Source of the DNA: Dehalococcoides mccartyi
Lineage (GTDB): Bacteria > Chloroflexota > Dehalococcoidia > UBA2979
Assembly: GCA_945865925.1 (NCBI GenBank)
Contig: CAMBFG010000006.1
Span: forward strand, 128,760-192,759
DNA length: 64,000 bases
Reading direction: 5' to 3'
This document shows, in pieces, positions 24,796-33,612 of this stretch. Every line of letters starts with the position of its first letter. Position 1 is the first letter of the stretch. Position numbers and translations under genes: made by a program. The notes under the pieces are model-generated. The model did not search any database. It saw only the letters and a program-made list of their open reading frames with translations, and was not told the DNA's origin.

Positions 24796-26145
24796 TCAGG
24801 GGGAGGCGAGCGTGGCGATCGGCCTCCCCTGACGGAGGATGTAGATCCGGCCGGCGGAGTCCGTCGCCATCGAGGTCATGTTGTTCAGGCCTCGCGCGAC
24901 GATCACGGGCTCCCCGCCATCGAGGGGGAGTGACCACAGTTCACCCGAGCAGTAGTCGGCGTAGAGGTAGGTCGAGGCCACCTCGGGGACGGCGACGCCT
25001 CGGTAGGCGGGGCCACCGGTGACGGAACAGCGGCCGCCGGTGTGCGTGTACTGCGTCACGGGGAGGACGAGGCCGGTGCGGTTGCAGGTGGAGGCGCCGT
25101 AGCAGCGGTCGCCTTCCATGATCCTCCAGCCCATGTTGTCGCCTCGACGGACCGTACTGATTTCCTCGACCTCACCCTGGCCGACGTCGGCGACCCAGAG
25201 CGTGCCTGTCGCGCGGTCAAACGCCATGCGCCAGGGGTTACGCAGGCCGAACGCCCAGACCTCACCCTTCGCGCCCTGACGGTTGACGAACGGGTTGTCC
25301 TGAGGGACGCGGTAGGGCTCGCCCGCAGAGGTGTTACGCACATCGATGCGGATGATCTTGCCAAGCAGCGTGCCGAGGTTCTGGCCGTTGCCCTGTGGGT
25401 CCCCGCCAGATCCGCCGTCACCGAGGCCGAGGTACAACAGCCCGTCCGGGCCGAAGCGGATCGCGCCACCCTTGTGGTTCGGGAACGGCTGCGGCTGTTC
25501 CAGTACCACCAGTGCGCTGGCCTTGTCGATCACGCCGTTCGCGCCGGCGGTGAACCTCGACAGCACGGTACGGCGCGGGCTGCGCGCGGCGTAGTAGACC
25601 CAGACGCTGCGATTGGAGTCGAACGCCGGGTCGAGGGCGACGGAGAGCAGGCCCTCCTCATTCCCGTCGGTCGATACGCGGTCGCGGATGTCGAGGATGG
25701 TGTCGGTCGCGCCGCCGCTTGTCACACGCAGGATCGTCCCGACTTGCTCCGCGACGAAGTACCCGCCGGGGTACTCGCCGAGTTCGGTGGGGCGGTCGAA
25801 GTTGCGGCCACCGAAGGCGTTGACGGTGGTGACGGTGCGCGGCGGGTTCGCACGCGGCGTGGCGAGCGGTGCTGGTGTGCCAGTGGCCGTCGAGGTGGCG
25901 CCGGGCGTCGTGCCTGCGGGCGCCGTGCCGGTTCCGGTCGGCGTAGTCACGGAACCCTCGGTCTTCGGGGCGGCCGTCGCGCCGCCGGTCGCTGCTGTCG
26001 AGGTGGCGCCGCCGGAGCCCGTGCCATCGGTCGCGCCGGACCCGCTGCCGTCCTTCGCATCGCCATCGCCGCAGGCGAGCAGCGCGAGGGCGAGCGCGGT
26101 GGCCAGGCTGACGGCGGTGGCTCGGACGGTCGGACGGAGGCGCAT
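24796..26145 (-). CDS. PQQ-dependent sugar dehydrogenase-like lipoprotein
   Basis: The 449-residue protein has a lipoprotein signal (LALLAC, lipid Cys near residue 25), a Gly/Ser/Thr/Pro linker of about 80 residues, and a soluble glucose/sorbosone dehydrogenase beta-propeller (FDRPTELGEYPGGYFVAEQ, LLSVALDPAF, YLGLGDGGSGGDPQG, GLRNPWRMAFDRATG). The family oxidises aldoses with PQQ or is a PQQ-less homologue. PQQ genes are not in this window. The ATG at 26145 follows AAGGAG; the frame open to 26415 is a shadow of the divergent gene. Confidence 0.85.
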   Translation of the reverse strand: MRLRPTVRATAVSLATALALALLACGDGDAKDGSGSGATDGTGSGGATSTAATGGATAAPKTEGSVTTPTGTGTAPAGTTPGATSTATGTPAPLATPRANPPRTVTTVNAFGGRNFDRPTELGEYPGGYFVAEQVGTILRVTSGGATDTILDIRDRVSTDGNEEGLLSVALDPAFDSNRSVWVYYAARSPRRTVLSRFTAGANGVIDKASALVVLEQPQPFPNHKGGAIRFGPDGLLYLGLGDGGSGGDPQGNGQNLGTLLGKIIRIDVRNTSAGEPYRVPQDNPFVNRQGAKGEVWAFGLRNPWRMAFDRATGTLWVADVGQGEVEEISTVRRGDNMGWRIMEGDRCYGASTCNRTGLVLPVTQYTHTGGRCSVTGGPAYRGVAVPEVASTYLYADYCSGELWSLPLDGGEPVIVARGLNNMTSMATDSAGRIYILRQGRPIATLASP

Positions 26146-26165
26146 GCGGGCTCCTTCGGGAGACT

Positions 26166-26195
26166 GATATCCATGTAACCACGCGAGGCGTCCAA
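26166..26195 (-). promoter_or_regulatory. Candidate promoter of the sugar dehydrogenase gene
   Basis: TTGGAC (26195-26190) and GATATC (26171-26166) on the minus strand are 18 bases apart, in the 109-base divergent gap. The predicted start near 26159 leaves a leader of about 14 bases that includes the AAGGAG ribosome site. Confidence 0.45.
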
Positions 26196-26254
26196 ACGTG
26201 CGGTGGCGATGCAGACAGCCCGCCTCCGTGCGACGCTCAGGCGGCACAGCGAGC

Positions 26255-27433
26255 GTGGACAGGGAGCGCTGGTTGCCGGACCTCGATGCTGACTTCGTGG
26301 TGGTGGGTGCGGGCGTCGTCGGACTGGCGATCGCCGAGCGCCTCGCCGCCCGCGGCACGGTCGTCGTGGTCGAGCGGAACGAGGCGGCGGCGCGAGAGAC
26401 CTCGGCGCATAACACGGGGATCGTCCACGCGGGGTTCCTCTACGAGACGGGCAGCCTGAAGCACCGCCTCTGCCTCGAAGCCAACCCGCTCGTCTACGAA
26501 TGGTGCGAGGCGCACAGCGTCCGCGTTGCGCATACCGGCAAGTTGGTCGTCGCCCTCGCCACCGAGGACCTCGACGGCCTCGAGCGCGTGGAGGCGCGCG
26601 CACGCGCGAACGGCGTCTCCGGCATCCGTCGCCTGACGGGCATCGAGGCGCGTGCGCTGGAACCGCACATCGCTGCCGTCGCCGCGCTCTCCTCGGAGAC
26701 TTCGGGCATCATCGACCAGGCCAGCTTCGCGAAGAGCCTAGAGTCCGCCGCGCGCGATCGAGGCGTGCTGTTCGCCTTCCGTCACACCGTCATCGCGGTC
26801 GAACACGCCGAGGGTTCAATGACCGTCCACCTGCGCGACGCGGAGGGCACAGAGTCGTCACTGCACGCGGGTGTCCTCGTGAACTCCGCCGGCCACGGCG
26901 CACCCTCGATCGCCGCGCTCGCCGGCCTGCCCCTCGACGGTGACACCGTCCGAGGTCTGCCACCGCTACGCCAGCGTGTGAACCGAGGCCGTTACTACGA
27001 CCTCGTCACTCCCGAGTTCAGCCGCGCGGTCTCGCGGCCGGTGTACCCAATCCCCTCGGGCGCCGCCGACGTGCAGCGGCACCAGGCGCAGGCAGGCGGC
27101 GCGGGGATGCACCTGAGCGTAGACATCGATGGCGTGGCGCACCTCGGCCCTGACACAGAGTGGCTGCCTGACGGCACGCCCCTCGACTACCGCGTGGACG
27201 ACGCCCCGCGCGCCGCCTTCCTCGCTGCCGGACGTCGCTTCCTGCCCGCCCTACGTGACGAGGACATCGCCCCCGGTCAGGTCGGCTACCGACCGAAGAT
27301 CGAGGCGACCGGCGATACCCCGCCGGACTTCCTGATCTTCCGCGACGGCGCGTACGTCCACCTCGGCGGCATCGAGTCGCCCGGCCTGACCTCGGCGCTC
27401 GCCATCGCGCGATACGTCGATGGGTTGGTATGA
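26255..27433 (+). CDS. L-2-hydroxyglutarate oxidase-like FAD protein
   Basis: The 392-residue DAO-superfamily protein has the FAD fold DFVVVGAGVVGLAIAERLA near residue 15, the ETSAHNTGIVHAGFLYETGS stretch and the ending YVHLGGIESPGLTSALAIA that mark the LhgO/L2HGDH group. It probably oxidises L-2-hydroxyglutarate or a related 2-hydroxy acid with electrons passed to quinone or oxygen. The GTG at 26255 is preferred to the upstream frame opening at 26198, which overlaps the divergent promoter region. The true acceptor is not visible in sequence. Confidence 0.85.
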   Translation: MDRERWLPDLDADFVVVGAGVVGLAIAERLAARGTVVVVERNEAAARETSAHNTGIVHAGFLYETGSLKHRLCLEANPLVYEWCEAHSVRVAHTGKLVVALATEDLDGLERVEARARANGVSGIRRLTGIEARALEPHIAAVAALSSETSGIIDQASFAKSLESAARDRGVLFAFRHTVIAVEHAEGSMTVHLRDAEGTESSLHAGVLVNSAGHGAPSIAALAGLPLDGDTVRGLPPLRQRVNRGRYYDLVTPEFSRAVSRPVYPIPSGAADVQRHQAQAGGAGMHLSVDIDGVAHLGPDTEWLPDGTPLDYRVDDAPRAAFLAAGRRFLPALRDEDIAPGQVGYRPKIEATGDTPPDFLIFRDGAYVHLGGIESPGLTSALAIARYVDGLV

Positions 27434-27479
27434 AGGTGATCCCGCGGTCTCCCGTGGGCTGTGATTGATGGAGGTCGTG

Positions 27480-28061
27480 ATGGCGAAACTCATCGTGTCG
27501 GAGTTCATCACGATGGATGGCGTGATTCAGGCGCCAGGTGGCGAGGACGAGGACCTCGACGGTGGGTTCAAGTATGGCGCGTGGACGCTGCCGTACTGGG
27601 ATGACGCCATGGGCGAGAGCCTGAGCGCGCTGATGGGGAGTGCGAGCGCGCTCCTCCTCGGCCGGCGCACGTACGTGACGCACGCCGAGGCCTTCGAGCC
27701 GATGCCGGCGGGCGATCCGTTCGGGGACTTGATGAACCCACTCAAGAAGTACGTGGTCTCGCGGACGCTCGACAAGCCGTTCTGGCGAAACACGACGGTT
27801 ATCCGCGACAACGTGATCGAGTCAGTGCGGGCAGTCAGGGCCTCGACTGACGGGAACATCGTGACGGACGGCAGCAGTCAACTGGTCCACGCGCTGCTCG
27901 CGGCCGACCTCGTCGACGAACTGCACCTGCTGCTCTATCCGTTGATGCTTGGCAGCGGTAAACGCCTCTTCGCGGACGGTGTCCACTCGGCCTTCACGCT
28001 GAAGTCCGCGACGCCGTATGCGACTGGCGTCGTGGGGCTCGACTACGTCCGTCAGCGGTAA
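27480..28061 (+). CDS. Dihydrofolate-reductase-fold protein (RibD C-terminal type)
   Basis: The 193-residue protein has the RibD_C/DHFR-like pattern: LIVSEFITMDGVIQAPGG opening, ALLLGRRTY, YVVSRTL, and the late DELHLLLYPLMLGSGKRLF. Such stand-alone proteins are NADPH-binding reductases of unknown substrate and are common in soil bacteria. The ATG at 27480 has GGAGG five bases upstream (27470-27474); the ATG at 27465 lies before that site. Confidence 0.85.
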   Translation: MAKLIVSEFITMDGVIQAPGGEDEDLDGGFKYGAWTLPYWDDAMGESLSALMGSASALLLGRRTYVTHAEAFEPMPAGDPFGDLMNPLKKYVVSRTLDKPFWRNTTVIRDNVIESVRAVRASTDGNIVTDGSSQLVHALLAADLVDELHLLLYPLMLGSGKRLFADGVHSAFTLKSATPYATGVVGLDYVRQR

Positions 28062-28070
28062 CTGAGTCGC

Positions 28071-28880
28071 CTACAGCCGCGCCGCGACCCAGGCTTCGAG
28101 GTCGGCCATCACCTGCGGGTGCTCAGGCTCGTTGAAGATCTCGTGCTTCAGGCCGTCGTAGAGGCGCAGGCTCCTGTCCGCGGAGCCGACGTGCTGGTGC
28201 AGGGTGGTGCTGCGCTCGCCGTCGGGGACGCCCGTGCCGGCCATGATCAGGATCGGCAGCCGGATATCGCCCGCGCGCTCCTGAATCGCGAGGCGCATGG
28301 GCGCCATCGCCTCATCGCGGGCGACGGGGATCGGGCCCCGGTAATTCAGCGGGTCGGCGTCGTAATCGATGGCCACCCGCGGGTCGCGCGCGAGGAACCC
28401 GGTGGCGAGGGGCGGGCGGGTGTTGGTGCCGGGCATCGCCTCAGGTGTCGGAGGGAGCGGGGTGCCAGGCTTCGCGATGCCGCCGCCCGAGAGCACGAGG
28501 CCCGCGAGTTCCGCCTGGTGGTTGAGCACGTAGCCGAGGCTGATCGCGGAGCCCATGCTGTGCCCCACGAGGAAGATCTTCTGGCCGGGCTGCTCTTTCT
28601 GCACGAGGTCGAAGAACGTCTTGAGGTCGTCCAGGTACTGCTGGTACGAATCGATCTCGACGCGCGCGCCGTCCGACTTGCCGTGCCCTCGATGGTCGAG
28701 GGCGTAGACCGCGTAGCCGTGCGGGACTACGGCGTTGACGAGGTTCATGTAGCGGCCGCTGTGCTCGGCGAAGCCGTGCGCGACGAGGAGGACGGCCTTC
28801 GGGGCGCCCTCGGGCAGCCACGACTGCCAGTAGATCTTGAACGCCTTCGCGCCTGTGAACGTGCTCTCGGTGTGCTTCAT
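28071..28880 (-). CDS. Monoacylglycerol lipase-type alpha/beta hydrolase
   Basis: The 269-residue enzyme has HGFAEHSGRY (oxyanion), the nucleophile elbow GHSMGS and the ending DGLKHEIFNEPEH with the catalytic histidine, all typical of monoacylglycerol lipases or lysophospholipases. It likely hydrolyses monoacylglycerols in lipid turnover. AGGGGGC precedes the ATG at 28880. It is convergent with the DHFR-like gene (gap 9 bases). Confidence 0.88.
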   Translation of the reverse strand: MKHTESTFTGAKAFKIYWQSWLPEGAPKAVLLVAHGFAEHSGRYMNLVNAVVPHGYAVYALDHRGHGKSDGARVEIDSYQQYLDDLKTFFDLVQKEQPGQKIFLVGHSMGSAISLGYVLNHQAELAGLVLSGGGIAKPGTPLPPTPEAMPGTNTRPPLATGFLARDPRVAIDYDADPLNYRGPIPVARDEAMAPMRLAIQERAGDIRLPILIMAGTGVPDGERSTTLHQHVGSADRSLRLYDGLKHEIFNEPEHPQVMADLEAWVAARL

Positions 28881-28929
28881 CGCTGCCCCCTCGCTGCCTC
28901 GGTGCGGGCGGATGGTAGCGGCTCGGGCG

Positions 28930-29805
28930 CTAGAACGAGGCGACCTGCGGGATGACCTGGGTGCCGAGGCGCTTCACGAAGTCGAGGGCGTGCGGCCCGA
29001 CCGGCATCACGACCGCCTCCTGCACGCCCATCGCGGCGTACTCCCGCATCTCCTCGACGAAGGTTTCCGCGTCACCCTGGGCGAGGGTCTGGTTGTTGTA
29101 GAGGATGGTCTTGCGGATGCTGGCGTAGTTCCGCCCCTCGCGTTCGCAATGCGCGCGCAGCACATCGAGTTTGTGCGCGACGACCGCGGGGTCTCGGGCG
29201 AACAGGTTGCACGCGTCGCCGTACTGCGCCACCAGCCGGAGCGTCTTCTGCTCCCCGCTGCCGCCGATCATGATCGGTGGGTGCGGCTGCTGGAGCGGGC
29301 GCGGCGAGCAGAGCGTCTCGCCCAACTGGTAGTAGCGGCCCTCGAACGAACCGTTGTCGTCGCTCCACATCTGCAGGCAGATGCGCAGCGTCTCCTCCAG
29401 GCGGCGGAAGCGCTCGCCCACCCGGGGGAACTCGACGCCGAGCCCTCGATGCTCGCGCTCGTACCACGCGGCGCCGATGCCGAGTTCGGCGCGCCCCTCG
29501 GAGAGCACGTCGAGCGTCGACACGATCTTCGCGAGTAGGCCGGGATGCCGGTACGTGACGCCGGAGACGAGCGTGCGCAGGCGGACGGTCCTGGTCTTCG
29601 CCGCGATGAAGCCGAGGGTGGCGTACGCCTCCAGCATCGGATCCTCGACCGGCGCGAACCCCTGCATCTGGAAGTAGTGGTCCATCACCGATACCGAGGT
29701 GCAGCCCACCTCCTCGGCGGTCGCTGCGAGACGCGCGAGGTCGGCGGCGATCCTCGGCGGGCCGCCGGGCCACTGGAAGCTCGGGATGTGGATGCCGATG
29801 TCCAT
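28930..29805 (-). CDS. LLM-class F420-dependent oxidoreductase
   Basis: The 291-residue protein has the luciferase-like monooxygenase barrel: DIGIHIPSFQWPGG opening, TSVSVMDHYFQM, and ELGIGAAWYEREHRGLGVEFP, with PIMIGGSGEQKTLRL, the pattern of the subfamily that uses F420. The reaction is hydride transfer or oxidation with an F420 or flavin cofactor; the substrate is unknown. It lies 29 bases beyond the aldo/keto reductase gene and may be in its operon. Confidence 0.85.
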   Translation of the reverse strand: MDIGIHIPSFQWPGGPPRIAADLARLAATAEEVGCTSVSVMDHYFQMQGFAPVEDPMLEAYATLGFIAAKTRTVRLRTLVSGVTYRHPGLLAKIVSTLDVLSEGRAELGIGAAWYEREHRGLGVEFPRVGERFRRLEETLRICLQMWSDDNGSFEGRYYQLGETLCSPRPLQQPHPPIMIGGSGEQKTLRLVAQYGDACNLFARDPAVVAHKLDVLRAHCEREGRNYASIRKTILYNNQTLAQGDAETFVEEMREYAAMGVQEAVVMPVGPHALDFVKRLGTQVIPQVASF

Positions 29806-29834
29806 CGGTGACTCCTCGGTGCTCTGTGCGAGCG

Positions 29835-30827
29835 CTAGCGGACGGCGTCGCCGTGACGGTAGTCCGCCGTGATTTCGTCGAGCCGCGTCTTCACGTCGGC
29901 GGGCAGCGGCGCCTCGACCGCTGCGAGCGAGTCATCGAGTTGCTCCGCACGGCTGGCGCCGATGATCGGTGCCGTGATCGCTGGGTGCGCGAGCACCCAG
30001 CGCAGCGCCATCTGCACCATCGGAATGCCCGAGTCCTTCGAGACACCCTTGATCGCCTCGACCGTGTCGAACTCGCGGTCATGCCAGTAGCGCGACTGGT
30101 AGTTCTGAGCCGCGTTGCCGAGGGTGAAGCGTGTGCCCTCCAGCGGGCCGGAGGCCTGACTGTGCTTGCCAGTGAGCAGGCCACCCGCCAGTGGGTTGTA
30201 GGGGATGACGCCGATGCCCTCCTCCTCGCAGAGCGGGAACAGTTCGCGCTCGAACTCGCGGAAGAGGAGGTTGTAGCGCGGTTGCACACTGTCGAAGCGC
30301 GCGAACCCCGCGGCCTCCTGCTTGCCGATCGCCCTCGCGAGCCGGAACGCGAGCCAGTTCGAGACGCCGATGTAGCGCGCGCGTCCCGATCGCACGACGT
30401 CCTCGAGGGCGCGCACGGTCTCGTCCAACGGCGTGTTCGGGTCGTAGCCGTGCAGTTGGTACAGGTCGATGTAGTCCGTGCGCAGCCGCTTCAGGCTCGC
30501 GTCGACGGCGTCGAGGATGTGCTTGCGGTTCCCGCCGCCCTCCCAGCGCCGCGGCCCCATCTGCCCGTGACACTTGGTGGCGAGGATGAACTCGTGGCGC
30601 TTGCCCTCGAGCCACTTGCCGACGATCTCCTCCGTGCGCCCGGCCGTCTGCGGCCCGCCCCCGAGCGGGTACACGTTGGCGGTGTCGAGGAAGGTGATGC
30701 CGCCGGTCGCCGCGCGGTCCAGGATGCCGAACGAGGTCGCCTCGTCGCACTGGAGGCCGAAGGTCATGGTGCCGAGGCAGAGCCGGCTGACCTGCAGCCC
30801 CGTCCGCCCGAGTCGTGTGTGTTCCAT
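29835..30827 (-). CDS. Aldo/keto reductase
   Basis: The 330-residue barrel enzyme has the catalytic residues in order: Asp and Tyr in FLDTANVY, Lys in ATKCHG and His in DLYQLHGYDP, plus a late NADPH-binding IIGASRAEQL. It is similar to the YajO/IolS-type reductases that act on aldehydes or ketones. The substrate cannot be named. The gene lies between the fluoride channel gene and the LLM gene. Confidence 0.9.
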   Translation of the reverse strand: MEHTRLGRTGLQVSRLCLGTMTFGLQCDEATSFGILDRAATGGITFLDTANVYPLGGGPQTAGRTEEIVGKWLEGKRHEFILATKCHGQMGPRRWEGGGNRKHILDAVDASLKRLRTDYIDLYQLHGYDPNTPLDETVRALEDVVRSGRARYIGVSNWLAFRLARAIGKQEAAGFARFDSVQPRYNLLFREFERELFPLCEEEGIGVIPYNPLAGGLLTGKHSQASGPLEGTRFTLGNAAQNYQSRYWHDREFDTVEAIKGVSKDSGIPMVQMALRWVLAHPAITAPIIGASRAEQLDDSLAAVEAPLPADVKTRLDEITADYRHGDAVR

Positions 30828-30888
30828 CGAGTGCGCCGCCTTCTAGCGCGCCCCCGCTCCCTGAGGTTCAGGCGAGGCCGCGCGAAGG

Positions 30889-31263
30889 TTACAGACTACG
30901 CCCGAGTGCCAGTCCGCCCGCCGCTGCACCAATCCCCAGCACCACCGTCCCAACGACGTACGCCACCGCCAGCGCCGAATCCCCCGCCTCGACGTGCGCA
31001 ATCGCGTCGTACGCGAACGCCGAGAACGTGGTGAACCCGCCGAGGATCCCCGTGGTCAGCCCGAGCGTCACCCACCTCGGAGTCTCGGTGAACCTCGACT
31101 CCACCGCCCCCAGCACGAACCCAATCGCCAGCGCCCCCACGAGGTTCACCGCGAACGTCCCCGCGCCCCCGACGGCGACCCTCGATCCCACGGTCGTGGC
31201 GACCCAGTACCGGGCGAGGCTGCCGGCGGCGCCGCCGAGTGCGATGGCAATGGGGATGGGCAT
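30889..31263 (-). CDS. crcB: Fluoride ion channel CrcB/FluC
   Basis: The 124-residue protein has four hydrophobic helices and the family motifs GGAAGSLARYWV, GTFAVNLVGALAIGF (with the central Asn) and GGFTTFSAF. FluC works as an antiparallel dimer exporting toxic fluoride. Only one copy is present here, which fits a homodimer. I see no fluoride riboswitch in the 20 bases between the tRNA terminator and the start, so constitutive expression is likely. Confidence 0.9.
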   Translation of the reverse strand: MPIPIAIALGGAAGSLARYWVATTVGSRVAVGGAGTFAVNLVGALAIGFVLGAVESRFTETPRWVTLGLTTGILGGFTTFSAFAYDAIAHVEAGDSALAVAYVVGTVVLGIGAAAGGLALGRSL

Positions 31264-31277
31264 GGCCGAAATCTACA

Positions 31278-31301
31278 CGAAGAACCCCGCAGGAGCGGGG
31301 T
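31278..31301 (-). terminator. Terminator downstream of tRNA-Ala
   Basis: On the minus strand ACCCCGC (31301-31295) pairs with GCGGGGT (31290-31284) around a TCCT loop and is followed by TCTTCG. It lies 15 bases past the 3' end of the tRNA gene and before crcB. Confidence 0.75.
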
Positions 31302-31315
31302 CTGTGATGTGCTGA

Positions 31316-31391
31316 TGGTGGACCCGAGGGGGCTCGAACCCCTGACCTCGACACTGCCAGTGTCGCGCTCTTCCAGCTGAGCTACGGGCCC
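31316..31391 (-). tRNA. tRNA-Ala (anticodon GGC)
   Basis: The 76-base sequence folds as a full cloverleaf with CCA encoded. The acceptor stem GGGCCCG/CGGGTCC has the G3-U70 pair that defines alanine tRNAs. The anticodon stem-loop is CGACA-CTGGCAG-TGTCG, giving anticodon GGC (reads GCC), and the T arm is AGGGG-TTCGAGC-CCCCT. A weak -10 (TACACT, 31412-31407) lies 15 bases upstream. Confidence 0.97.
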
Positions 31392-31433
31392 GGAAGCAAC
31401 CTATCGAGTGTACGAGTGCCCTCGCGCCTCGGT

Positions 31434-32210
31434 CTACCGCGCGGGGCTCGAGGGCTCTGGGCGGGCGTCGAGGAGCGCGAGCAGGCGGCGCGGGTGGTTG
31501 GTGGTGATGGCGTCCACGCCGAGGGCCACCATCCGCGCGAGGTCTTCCGGGGCGTCGACGGTCCAGCAGGCGACTTCCAGGCCGAGGTGATGGGCGAGGG
31601 TGATCGCCTCGGGCTTGAGGGCGCGGAACGTCGGGTTGATCGCGCGGACGCCGAGGGCGGCGGCGAGGCGGATGCGGCGCGCCAGTTCGTCCGGTGGCAG
31701 CACGTCGTGGGTGAGGTCGAAGAAGACGGGGACGTCCGGGAGGAGGCGCTGCGTCAGCCGCACCTCGGCCTCGGTGGACGGGGTGAACAGCGAATACGGC
31801 TCCGCGTGCAACGAGCGGATCAGCGCGGCGACCTCACCCTCGATGCCGCGCGCGGGGATGTCTACCTCGATGACGATCTGAGGCGTCCCGTCCGCTCCGA
31901 GGACAGCGGCGTACGCCTCGGCCAGCGTGGGGATCGGCTGTGGCTCGTGGCTCTGGGGTGCGCCCGTCCGGATCGCGCTCAGTTCCTCGTACGTGACGTC
32001 CAGGATGGCGCGCGGGTCGCCGGTCGTCCGCTCGAGCGTCTCGTCGTGCAGCAGCACCAGCACGCCGTCGCGCGTCGCGCGCACGTCCACCTCGACGACG
32101 TCGCAGCCGTCCTCGATAGCGCGCGCGATGCCGAGCAGGGTGTTCTCGGGCGCATTGCCCTCGTTCGTGCGGTGCGAGATGACGAGAGGGTGATGGGGGT
32201 GGGGCAGCAT
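31434..32210 (-). CDS. Glycerophosphodiester phosphodiesterase
   Basis: The 258-residue protein has the GDPD layout: an early HR motif (VISHRTNEG), PENTL, EVDVRATRDG, LLHDETLERTT with the second catalytic His, and a C-terminal WTVDAPEDL. It splits glycerophosphodiesters into glycerol 3-phosphate and an alcohol, with calcium or magnesium. The Gly of the usual HRG is Thr here. The ATG at 32210 is seven bases past a TAGACT box and lacks a clear ribosome site, suggesting leaderless translation. The upstream frame to 32639 is a shadow. Confidence 0.85.
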   Translation of the reverse strand: MLPHPHHPLVISHRTNEGNAPENTLLGIARAIEDGCDVVEVDVRATRDGVLVLLHDETLERTTGDPRAILDVTYEELSAIRTGAPQSHEPQPIPTLAEAYAAVLGADGTPQIVIEVDIPARGIEGEVAALIRSLHAEPYSLFTPSTEAEVRLTQRLLPDVPVFFDLTHDVLPPDELARRIRLAAALGVRAINPTFRALKPEAITLAHHLGLEVACWTVDAPEDLARMVALGVDAITTNHPRRLLALLDARPEPSSPAR

Positions 32211-32217
32211 GGGCCGA

Positions 32218-32223
32218 AGTCTA
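32218..32223 (-). promoter_or_regulatory. -10 box placed for leaderless transcription
   Basis: TATAGACT on the minus strand ends seven bases before the ATG at 32210, exactly as at 5256-5261. No good -35 is seen. Transcription would begin at or near the first base of the start codon. Confidence 0.4.
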
Positions 32224-32271
32224 TACTCGCGCCCGCGACGCCTCCTTACGAGGCGATGACGGGAGCACGCG

Positions 32272-33465
32272 ATGGCCGGGCCACTCGATGGTGTGAAGGT
32301 AGTGGACCTCTCGCGGCTGGCGCCGGGGCCGTTCGCCTCGATGGCGCTGGGTGACCTCGGCGCGGACGTGCTGCTGGTGGAGGCGCCGGCCGGGGCGATC
32401 CGCGGTGGCGCGACGGGTGCGGCCAACGTGGATGCCGAGGCCGCTGCGCGACGCCGTGCGCACAACCCCCTCGGGCGTAACAAGCGCTCGATCGTCGTCG
32501 ACCTGCGACAACCCGAGGGCGTCGAGATCGTGCATGCGCTCGCAGCGCAGGCGGACGTATTCCTCGAGGGCTTCCGGCCCGGCGTCACGGAACGCCTCGG
32601 CGTGGGGTACGAGGCGATCAGCAAGACCAACTCGCGCATCGTCTACGCCTCGTTGTCGGGGTACGGGCAGACGGGGCCGTACTCGAACATGGTGGGGCAC
32701 GACATCAACTACATCGCGGTGGGTGGGTCGCTTTCGATGATTGGCCACGCCGGTCAGAAGCCAGCGGTCCCGCAGAACACGATCGCGGACTACGCGGGCG
32801 GCGGTCTGATGACTGCCTTCGCGATCGTCTCCGCGCTCTACGCGCGTATCTCGACGGGCCGTGGGCAGTACCTCGACATGTCGATGTCGGACGGCGTGCT
32901 CTACCTCCTCGCGAGCCAGACGGGCGGGGTCCTCGCAGGTGGGCAGCCGCCGAGGCCGGGGATGCCGGGGCTCGGCGGTGGTTCGCCGCACTACACGGTG
33001 TACGAGTGCGCGGACGGCAAGTACCTCTCGATCGGCTCGCTGGAGCCGCAGTTCTGGGCGGCACTGTGCCGCCTGAGCGGTCGCGAGGACATGCTCGAGG
33101 CCGAATTCGATGCCTCGAAGCACGCCGAGTTTGGCGCGCACCTCGATGCGTTCTTCAGGACGAAGACGCGCGACCAGTGGTTCGCCGAACTGCGCGACAT
33201 CGAGTTGTGTGTCGCGCCCGTCCTCGATGTCGCGGAGGCGCTCGCGGACGAACACCAACGCGCGCGCGGCATGGTGGTCGAGATCGACGACGCCGTCACG
33301 GGCCACGTACGGCAGGTTGGCATCGGCCCGAAGTTCTCGGACACGCCGGGCAGCGTACGAAGCACCGCGCCCGCTCCTGGCGCGCAGACCGACGTTGTCC
33401 TGAGTGACCTCGGCTTTAACGCGATGCAGATCGCGAGTTTGCGGGAGCGGAATGTTGTCAGGTAG
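32272..33465 (+). CDS. Family III (CaiB/BaiF) CoA-transferase
   Basis: The 397-residue protein has the family motifs LDGVKVVDLSRLAPGPFASM near the start, RNKRSIVVDLRQPEG, the DMSMSDG stretch with the catalytic Asp, and VNRPHV-like features later (here KYLSIGSLEPQFW). It moves CoA between acyl-CoA and free carboxylates. The substrate is unknown and no neighbouring pathway genes point to one. GGGAG precedes the ATG at 32272. Confidence 0.9.
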   Translation: MAGPLDGVKVVDLSRLAPGPFASMALGDLGADVLLVEAPAGAIRGGATGAANVDAEAAARRRAHNPLGRNKRSIVVDLRQPEGVEIVHALAAQADVFLEGFRPGVTERLGVGYEAISKTNSRIVYASLSGYGQTGPYSNMVGHDINYIAVGGSLSMIGHAGQKPAVPQNTIADYAGGGLMTAFAIVSALYARISTGRGQYLDMSMSDGVLYLLASQTGGVLAGGQPPRPGMPGLGGGSPHYTVYECADGKYLSIGSLEPQFWAALCRLSGREDMLEAEFDASKHAEFGAHLDAFFRTKTRDQWFAELRDIELCVAPVLDVAEALADEHQRARGMVVEIDDAVTGHVRQVGIGPKFSDTPGSVRSTAPAPGAQTDVVLSDLGFNAMQIASLRERNVVR

Positions 33466-33612
33466 TTGTGATATCGGCGTGCGATTCGAGTTTGTAGACC
33501 TGTTATTCTGAGTGCAGAGATTGCTTCCAATCTGACTTGCGTTCGTCCCGAGCGCTGTTTCCGAAGCGCGCCCAGGCCCCCCGCCTGATCGCCCCACTCA
33601 GTGGGGGCGCTG

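Noticed and set aside
25042-26178. 378-codon plus-strand frame opposite the sugar dehydrogenase gene
   Set aside because: Shadow; repetitive Gly/Ala/Arg tail from the reverse of a Ser/Thr/Pro linker.
31264-31283. Possible fluoride riboswitch before crcB
   Set aside because: Only about 20 bases separate the tRNA terminator from the crcB start, too short for the riboswitch, and the conserved core is not seen.
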